The notes beneath the pieces were generated by a model. It did not search any database. It was not told the DNA's origin and worked only from the letters and a program-made list of their open reading frames with translations. DNA of 6,077 nucleotides from JBPEWY01 sp052032225 (lineage in GTDB: Bacteria; Bacteroidota; Bacteroidia; Flavobacteriales; Flavobacteriaceae), in the NCBI GenBank assembly GCA_052032225.1, contig JBPEWY010000050.1:1-6077 (forward strand), given 5' to 3'. The position numbers were made by a program, and so were the translations under genes. How positions within the stretch are numbered: position 1 is the stretch's first letter; each line of letters starts with the position of its first letter. Positions 1 through 3,919 of the stretch are shown here, one piece after another.

Positions 1-398
1 ACCGTCTTCCCGGTTTTAGCAGCAGCAACAACCAAATCGGTTTGCCTTACTAAAAAAGCAGGAATCTGTAACACATCTACATATTGTGCTGCTTTTTCTG
101 CATCACTAACTTCATGTATATCAGTAACTGTTGGGACATTAAAAGTTTCAGAAACTTTACGTAAAATTTTAAGCGCTTTTTCATCGCCAATACCGGTAAA
201 ACTATCTATTCTGCTTCGGTTAGCTTTTTTAAAGCTTCCTTTAAAAATGTAAGGTATTTTAAGCTTATCAGTAATTTCTACAACTTTTTCGGCAATTCGT
301 AAAGCCATATCTTCGCCTTCTATAGCGCAAGGTCCTGCAAGTAAAAAGAAATTGCCGGAAGTTGTGTGTTTTATGTTTGGTAAGTGTTCTAAATTCAT
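1..398 (-). CDS. kdsA: 3-deoxy-D-manno-octulosonate 8-phosphate synthase (Kdo-8-P synthase), N-terminal part
   Basis: KdsA condenses phosphoenolpyruvate with arabinose-5-phosphate to give Kdo-8-phosphate, a cytoplasmic step towards the Kdo of lipid A/LPS. The gene runs leftwards from ATG at 398 and is cut by the window edge after 132 full codons; the family is usually about 270-280 aa, so roughly half is visible. Family landmarks in order are AGPCAIE (21-27) at the first barrel strand, FKGSFKKANRS (52-62) in the substrate-binding region, VTDIHE (91-96), and VDVLQIPAFLVRQTDL (107-122). Cys24 in the GPC motif is the residue that marks the metal-dependent class; the E. coli type has Asn there. 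Residue 57 is Lys where E. coli has Asp (SFDKAN); I believe this is common in Bacteroidetes, but that is from memory. The frame is intact. The gene is divergent from typA, with 84 bp between starts, and has its own TAnnTTTG box. The identification is firm. Confidence 0.96.
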   Translation of the reverse strand, partial: MNLEHLPNIKHTTSGNFFLLAGPCAIEGEDMALRIAEKVVEITDKLKIPYIFKGSFKKANRSRIDSFTGIGDEKALKILRKVSETFNVPTVTDIHEVSDAEKAAQYVDVLQIPAFLVRQTDLVVAAAKTGKT

Positions 399-417
399 AC
401 TTAAATAATTTAAGTTG

Positions 418-425
418 CAAAGATA
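418..425 (-). promoter_or_regulatory. Bacteroidetes-type -7 box for kdsA
   Basis: Read on the minus strand this is TATCTTTG, an exact match to the Bacteroidetes housekeeping -7 consensus TAnnTTTG. It lies 19 bases upstream of the kdsA ATG, predicting a leader of only about 10-15 nt. No TTG at the ideal -33 spacing is visible; the nearest (minus-strand TTG at 441-439) is about 13 bases away, which is short. The placement supports it, but the motif is short and AT-rich. Confidence 0.55.
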
Positions 426-448
426 CAGTTAAAATAAACAATTAAACG

Positions 449-456
449 TACCTTTG
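449..456 (+). promoter_or_regulatory. Bacteroidetes-type -7 box for typA
   Basis: TACCTTTG matches TAnnTTTG exactly and lies 26 bases before the typA ATG, predicting a leader of about 20 nt. The -33 region is weak: only GTTAAA around 428-433, without a proper TTG. There is no Shine-Dalgarno sequence between the box and the start, as is usual in this phylum. Confidence 0.55.
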
Positions 457-482
457 CCCCGCCAAAAAATAAGGCCATTTAT

Positions 483-2285
483 ATGAATATTAAAAACATA
501 GCTATTATTGCCCACGTAGACCACGGTAAGACTACGTTGGTAGATAAAATTTTACATCATTGTCAGTTATTTAGAGACAACCAAGATACCGGAGAGTTAA
601 TTTTAGATAATAATGATTTAGAAAGAGAACGCGGAATTACAATCCTCTCTAAAAATGTAGCAGTAACTTATAAAGACACTAAAATTAATATAATAGATAC
701 TCCGGGGCACGCCGATTTTGGAGGAGAAGTAGAGCGTGTTTTAAACATGGCAGATGGAGTACTATTATTGGTTGATGCGTTTGAGGGGCCTATGCCACAA
801 ACCCGCTTTGTGTTAGGAAAAGCAATTAGCATGGGTTTAAAGCCAATTGTGGTTATAAATAAGGTAGATAAAGAAAACTGTACCCCGGATGAGGTTCATG
901 AGGCTGTTTTTGATTTAATGTTTGAGCTTGGTGCAGAAGAGTGGCAGTTAGATTTCCCTACAGTATATGGTTCGGCTAAGCAAAACTGGATGAGTGACGA
1001 CTGGAAAAACCCAACCAACTCTATCGCTCCACTTTTAGATATGGTAATAAAGCACATACCTTCTCCTAAAATAACCGAAGGAACAACCCAAATGCTTATT
1101 ACCTCATTAGACTACTCTTCTTTTACAGGCCGTATTGCTATTGGAAGACTTCAGCGTGGAGTTCTAAAAGCCGGTAGCAATGTGAGTTTAGTAAAAAGAG
1201 ACGGACAAGTAGTTAAAAGTAAAATAAAAGAATTACACTTATTTGACGGGCTTGGCAAGAAAAAGGTAGATGAAGTTACTGCCGGAGATATTTGTGCAGT
1301 TAGCGGGCTTGAAGGTTTTGAAATTGGTGATACTATTGCAGACTTTGAAAACCCGGAGGCGTTACCTACGATTGCTATAGATGAACCCACAATGAGTATG
1401 CTTTTTACCATTAACGATTCTCCCTTTTTTGGGAAAGATGGTAAATATGTAACCTCAAGACATATTAAAGAGCGTTTAGAACGAGAGTTAGAAAAAAACT
1501 TAGCGCTTAGAGTAGAAGAAACAGATAGTGCCGATAAATTTATGGTGTATGGTAGAGGCGTACTACATCTTTCTGTTTTAATAGAAACCATGCGACGTGA
1601 AGGGTACGAACTTCAAATAGGTCAACCTCAAGTTATTATAAAAGAGATAGATGGGGTTAAATGTGAACCTATTGAAGAATTAACCATAGATTTACCTGAA
1701 GAAGTTTCAGGAAAAGCCGTAGAAATGGTAACCCTCCGAAAAGGCGAAATGTTAAGCATGGAGCCAAAAGGAGAACGTATGCTAATTACTTTCCATATTC
1801 CCTCAAGAGGAATTATTGGCTTAAGAAATCAATTGCTAACCGCTACTGCCGGAGAGGCAATAATGAATCATAGATTTTTAGAATACCAACCTTACAAAGG
1901 AGATATCCCCGGAAGAACAAATGGCTCATTGATTGCCATGGAAAAAGGAGTAGCAATACCGTATTCTTTAGATAAGCTTCAGGAACGAGGTAAGTTTTTT
2001 ATAGAACCCGGAGAAGAAATTTATACAGGACAAGTTATTGGTGAAAACTCACGAAGTGATGATATGGTTGTTAATGTTACTAAAACCAAAAAATTAACCA
2101 ATATTCGTTCTGCCGGTGCAGATGATAAAGTTAAACTGGCACCGCCAATAAAGTTTACCTTAGAAGAAGCCTTAGAGTATATTCAAAAAGATGAATATGT
2201 TGAAGTTACCCCAAAAGCAATTCGGTTACGTAAAATTTATTTAGATGAAAACGAACGTAAACGAATGGAAAAATCAATAGGGTAA
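483..2285 (+). CDS. typA: Ribosome-associated translational GTPase TypA/BipA
   Basis: TypA/BipA is an EF-G-like GTPase that binds the 70S ribosome and acts in stress adaptation and large-subunit assembly. At 600 aa it is full length (E. coli BipA is 607). The GTPase domain (about 1-195) shows every motif: P-loop AHVDHGKTT (10-18), switch I ERERGITI (47-54), DTPGH (72-76, with the catalytic-type His76), NKVD (126-129) and GSAK (163-166). A beta-barrel domain II (about 200-290), an EF-G domain III-like region, a domain V-like region including PSRGIIGLRNQ, and the BipA-specific C-terminal domain follow. The C-terminal domain has GRTNGSLIA and a basic tail with RKIYLDENERKR (583-594). The ATG at 483 places the P-loop at the normal distance and follows the TAnnTTTG box. 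The gene stands alone between a divergent kdsA and a convergent membrane-protein gene, and ends in a strong terminator. No defect is visible. Confidence 0.98.
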   Translation: MNIKNIAIIAHVDHGKTTLVDKILHHCQLFRDNQDTGELILDNNDLERERGITILSKNVAVTYKDTKINIIDTPGHADFGGEVERVLNMADGVLLLVDAFEGPMPQTRFVLGKAISMGLKPIVVINKVDKENCTPDEVHEAVFDLMFELGAEEWQLDFPTVYGSAKQNWMSDDWKNPTNSIAPLLDMVIKHIPSPKITEGTTQMLITSLDYSSFTGRIAIGRLQRGVLKAGSNVSLVKRDGQVVKSKIKELHLFDGLGKKKVDEVTAGDICAVSGLEGFEIGDTIADFENPEALPTIAIDEPTMSMLFTINDSPFFGKDGKYVTSRHIKERLERELEKNLALRVEETDSADKFMVYGRGVLHLSVLIETMRREGYELQIGQPQVIIKEIDGVKCEPIEELTIDLPEEVSGKAVEMVTLRKGEMLSMEPKGERMLITFHIPSRGIIGLRNQLLTATAGEAIMNHRFLEYQPYKGDIPGRTNGSLIAMEKGVAIPYSLDKLQERGKFFIEPGEEIYTGQVIGENSRSDDMVVNVTKTKKLTNIRSAGADDKVKLAPPIKFTLEEALEYIQKDEYVEVTPKAIRLRKIYLDENERKRMEKSIG

Positions 2286-2300
2286 CTATTTAGAATATAA

Positions 2301-2335
2301 AAGGGGTTAGCGTAATGCTAGCCCTTTATTTTTTT
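2301..2335 (+). terminator. Intrinsic terminator of typA, possibly serving both strands
   Basis: The arms 2301-2311 and 2317-2327 pair over 11 bp, including two G-T wobbles, around the 5-base loop GTAAT. A run of seven T follows at 2329-2335. It starts 15 bases after the typA stop. The right arm also contains the stop codon of the opposing 138-aa gene (2326-2328). On the minus strand the hairpin is followed by a moderately T-rich stretch (TTATATTCT), so it may also stop transcription from that side, less efficiently. Confidence 0.85.
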
Positions 2336-2742
2336 GAAGGTTCAACATAATAATCTATAGAATTTAGTGAGTGTCCGGGCTCAATAAAGTCTAAAATTAA
2401 GGTAATGAACTTACCAAAAGCAGTAAGCGTATTTTTTTGCTGATTTTTTCCTAAAACGCTAGAAATAGTTTCGTCTCTATTGCCAAATTTATAACCATTA
2501 CTTTTTATCCAAATGGCGTTTAATAAGTGTTGCATAATTACATTCCCAAGCTGGTCTATAGAAATTGCAATTTGTAAACAATAATCACCAACACCTACTA
2601 CAAATCTGGTAAAAATGCTGTGCAATATTCCGTAAACAAATCCTAAAGGAACAGTTACTATAAATAAAAATATAGAAATTAAGAAGAGTAGAACTCCAAT
2701 AAACGGACTCGCTTTTTTGTCTTTAGGTTTCTCTATAATCAT
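2326..2742 (-). CDS. Conserved-looking small membrane protein of unassigned function (138 aa)
   Basis: I cannot name this gene. It starts at ATG 2742, which is followed by a Lys-rich head (residues 5-10) and one or two hydrophobic stretches (about 14-44). This suggests an N-terminal membrane anchor, possibly a hairpin, with the Lys-rich end inside. The remainder (about 50-138) looks like a folded soluble or membrane-peripheral part. It has a polar signature: DQLGN (63-67), FGNRDETISSVLGKN (86-100), then a hydrophobic segment and DFIEPGHSLNSI (118-129). From memory, small proteins of proteobacteria and their phages carry a similar order (D-Q-x-x-N, then D-E-T-x-S-S, then G-H near the end), so this may be a distant member of that group; that is a recollection, not a search result. 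The complete ORF, own start context and shared terminator with typA support a real gene. It is convergent with typA and divergent from the 77-aa gene. Confidence 0.8.
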   Translation of the reverse strand: MIIEKPKDKKASPFIGVLLFLISIFLFIVTVPLGFVYGILHSIFTRFVVGVGDYCLQIAISIDQLGNVIMQHLLNAIWIKSNGYKFGNRDETISSVLGKNQQKNTLTAFGKFITLILDFIEPGHSLNSIDYYVEPSKK

Positions 2743-2756
2743 AACATGAATTTTAA

Positions 2757-2764
2757 TAAAGATA
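2757..2764 (-). promoter_or_regulatory. Possible weak -7 box for the 138-aa membrane protein gene
   Basis: On the minus strand this reads TATCTTTA, one mismatch from TAnnTTTG (last G to A). It lies 14 bases before the ATG at 2742. No -33 element is evident. It is the best candidate in this 101-bp gap but weakly supported. Confidence 0.25.
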
Positions 2765-2797
2765 GCTATTTGTTATAGATGCCTAAAGCACACTTTT

Positions 2798-2830
2798 TTT
2801 GAATTTGAATTAAAAAATACAGTATAATTG
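2798..2830 (+). promoter_or_regulatory. Candidate promoter of the 77-aa membrane protein gene
   Basis: TTTG at 2798-2801 and TATAATTG at 2823-2830 are 21 bases apart, close to the -33/-7 spacing of Bacteroidetes promoters. The -7 word has one mismatch to TAnnTTTG. The ATG follows 13 bases after the box across a run of nine A, giving a very short or A-rich leader without a Shine-Dalgarno sequence. Confidence 0.4.
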
Positions 2831-2843
2831 CAAAAAAAAACAT

Positions 2844-3077
2844 ATGGAATTTTTAGGAGTATCTGTAACAGAATGGATTGGCTATGCAGCTTCTGTAGGA
2901 GTATTGCTTTCTTTTTTAATGAAAGATATAGTAAAGCTAAGAACCGTTAACATGATTGGTTGTGCTTTGTTTGTAGCGTATGGTTTTTTGTTAGATATTT
3001 CGTGGCCGGTAGTGATTACAAACTTCGCAATATTAGTAGTAAACGGCTACTACTTGTTAACAAGTAATAAGGCTTAG
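2844..3077 (+). CDS. Small three-helix membrane protein, YgjV/SemiSWEET-like
   Basis: This 77-aa protein has three predicted membrane helices, at about 11-26, 35-51 and 55-73, linked by a basic loop with KDIVKLR (27-33). The layout and several positions recall two families: the YgjV inner-membrane proteins, of which this would be about half length, and SemiSWEET half-transporters of the PQ-loop fold. Shared features are IGYAAS and LSF in helix 1, AYG at the end of helix 2, and an Asn in helix 3 (Asn60 in VVITNFAIL), where SemiSWEETs have a sugar-site Asn. The Pro-Gln pair of PQ-loop proteins is absent (LMKD follows LSF), and the helix-2 Trp is Phe43. Transport is therefore only a possibility. 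I recall relatives in flavobacterial genomes misnamed uroporphyrinogen decarboxylase; nothing here supports that name. ATG 2844 is the only sensible start. It is convergent with ftsE, 3 bp away. Confidence 0.82.
   Translation: MEFLGVSVTEWIGYAASVGVLLSFLMKDIVKLRTVNMIGCALFVAYGFLLDISWPVVITNFAILVVNGYYLLTSNKA
3051..3066. repeat. 16-bp perfect palindrome in the end of the 77-aa gene
   Basis: TACTTGTTAACAAGTA equals its own reverse complement. It covers the codons for YLLTS and one base on, just before the stop. As RNA it could form a six-pair stem with a TTAA loop on either strand. A run of five T follows at 3078-3082, but 12 bases away, so it is a poor terminator by normal rules. It could be a protein-binding site, a weak stop signal for one or both converging genes, or chance. 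Confidence 0.5.
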
Positions 3078-3080
3078 TTT

Positions 3081-3764
3081 TTAAACGTTCTTCTGAACCA
3101 CTTCAAAAACTTTACTACCATCACATTTAAGAGTTTTAGAAGGAAATTTTAAGATAAGCGCATAATCGTGGGTGGCCATCAAAATGGTTCGCCCGCTTTT
3201 GTTTATTTCTTGTAAAACGTGCATAACTTCTACACTGGTTTGAGGGTCTAAATTTCCTGTTGGCTCGTCGGCTAAAATTAACTCAGGGTCATTTAATAAA
3301 GCTCTTGCAATGGCTACACGTTGTTGTTCTCCACCGGATAATTCGTGAGGATATTTAAACCCTTTGGTTTTCATACCAACTTTATCTAAAACCTCATCTA
3401 TTTTCTGATTTATTTTTGTTTTGTCTTTCCACCCGGTAGCTTTTAAAACAAATAATAAATTGTCTTTTACCGTTCTGTCCGGAAGCAGTTTAAAGTCTTG
3501 AAAAACAATACCCAGTTTTCTGCGCAAAAAAGGAATATCTTTTTCTTTTAAGGTTTTTAAGTTAAAACCAACAATATTGCCGGAACCTTGTTTTAAAGGC
3601 AAATCGCCATAAAGCGTTTTCATAAAACTACTTTTTCCGCTTCCGGTTTTACCAATTAAATAAACAAATTCTCCTTTTTTTATGGTTAGGTTTATTTCGC
3701 TTAAAACCAAGTTTTCTTGCTGAAAAATAGCAACATCGTTAAGTTCAAGAATGGTTTCTTCCAT
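3081..3764 (-). CDS. ftsE: Cell division ATP-binding protein FtsE (ABC ATPase)
   Basis: FtsE is the cytoplasmic ATPase that works with the membrane protein FtsX at the division site to control periplasmic peptidoglycan hydrolases. The 227 aa are full length. All ABC motifs are present: Walker A GKTGSGKS (38-45), Q-loop Gln89 in VFQDFKLL, signature LSGGEQQ (142-148), Walker B LILADE (162-167), D-loop around NLDP (171-174) and H-loop His199 in ATHD. FtsE-type signatures separate it from LolD/MacB-like relatives: PFLRRKLGIVFQD (78-90) and DRTVKDN (96-102). ATG 3764 gives the normal N-terminus. No ftsX is next to it: the downstream neighbour is the convergent 77-aa gene, 3 bp away, and the upstream neighbour is the divergent TPR gene. 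This fits the Bacteroidetes pattern, as I recall it, of ftsX lying elsewhere. LolD-like function is the main alternative but is less likely. Confidence 0.93.
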   Translation of the reverse strand: MEETILELNDVAIFQQENLVLSEINLTIKKGEFVYLIGKTGSGKSSFMKTLYGDLPLKQGSGNIVGFNLKTLKEKDIPFLRRKLGIVFQDFKLLPDRTVKDNLLFVLKATGWKDKTKINQKIDEVLDKVGMKTKGFKYPHELSGGEQQRVAIARALLNDPELILADEPTGNLDPQTSVEVMHVLQEINKSGRTILMATHDYALILKFPSKTLKCDGSKVFEVVQKNV

Positions 3765-3782
3765 AGGTTTAAAAATAGAACA

Positions 3783-3790
3783 TAAAAGTA
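3783..3790 (-). promoter_or_regulatory. Possible weak -7 box for ftsE
   Basis: On the minus strand this reads TACTTTTA, one mismatch from TAnnTTTG, 18 bases before the ftsE ATG. No -33 TTG is visible at the right distance. It is the best of a few AT-rich candidates in this gap. Confidence 0.25.
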
Positions 3791-3821
3791 AGAAGTTAAA
3801 TGCTTTTTAAAAATGTAAAAC

Positions 3822-3861
3822 GTTAATAAGTTGTTAATCCTTTTTTCACAATATAATTAAC
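3822..3861. repeat. Three GTTAAT words in the ftsE/TPR divergent gap
   Basis: GTTAAT occurs at 3822-3827 and 3833-3838, 11 bases apart in the same direction, which is about one helical turn. It occurs inverted (ATTAAC) at 3856-3861. An 8-bp inverted pair, GCTTTTTA at 3802-3809 and TAAAAAGC at 3864-3871, flanks them. They lie upstream of the TPR gene's -7 box and could be an operator. The words are short and AT-rich, so chance is a fair alternative. Confidence 0.25.
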
Positions 3862-3878
3862 TGTAAAAAGCTTCGTTA

Positions 3879-3886
3879 TATCTTTG
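3879..3886 (+). promoter_or_regulatory. Bacteroidetes-type -7 box for the TPR protein gene
   Basis: TATCTTTG is an exact TAnnTTTG match, 33 bases before the ATG at 3920, predicting a leader of about 25-30 nt. The -33 region is poor (only ATTAA near 3856-3860). Together with the two boxes between kdsA and typA, it is one of three exact matches in gene-upstream gaps in the correct orientation. Confidence 0.5.
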
Positions 3887-3919
3887 ATTACACAACACTA
3901 TTTTGAAAATTAAGGGGTT

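Noticed and set aside
1151..1591. A 146-codon open frame on the minus strand inside typA
   Set aside because: It lies entirely antisense to well-conserved typA sequence, its translation is a low-complexity Ser/Leu-rich string with no recognisable motif, and it has no promoter context of its own.
2326..3077. The two small membrane proteins as a toxin-antitoxin, phage or defence pair
   Set aside because: They are divergent, not co-transcribed or overlapping, match no such system, and their base composition is like that of the neighbouring genes. The phage resemblance of the 138-aa protein rests on a remembered motif order only.
3911..3917. TAAGGGG just before the TPR start as a Shine-Dalgarno sequence
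   Set aside because: It is only 2-3 bases from the ATG, does not match GGAGG well, and the other genes here have no such site, in keeping with Bacteroidetes.
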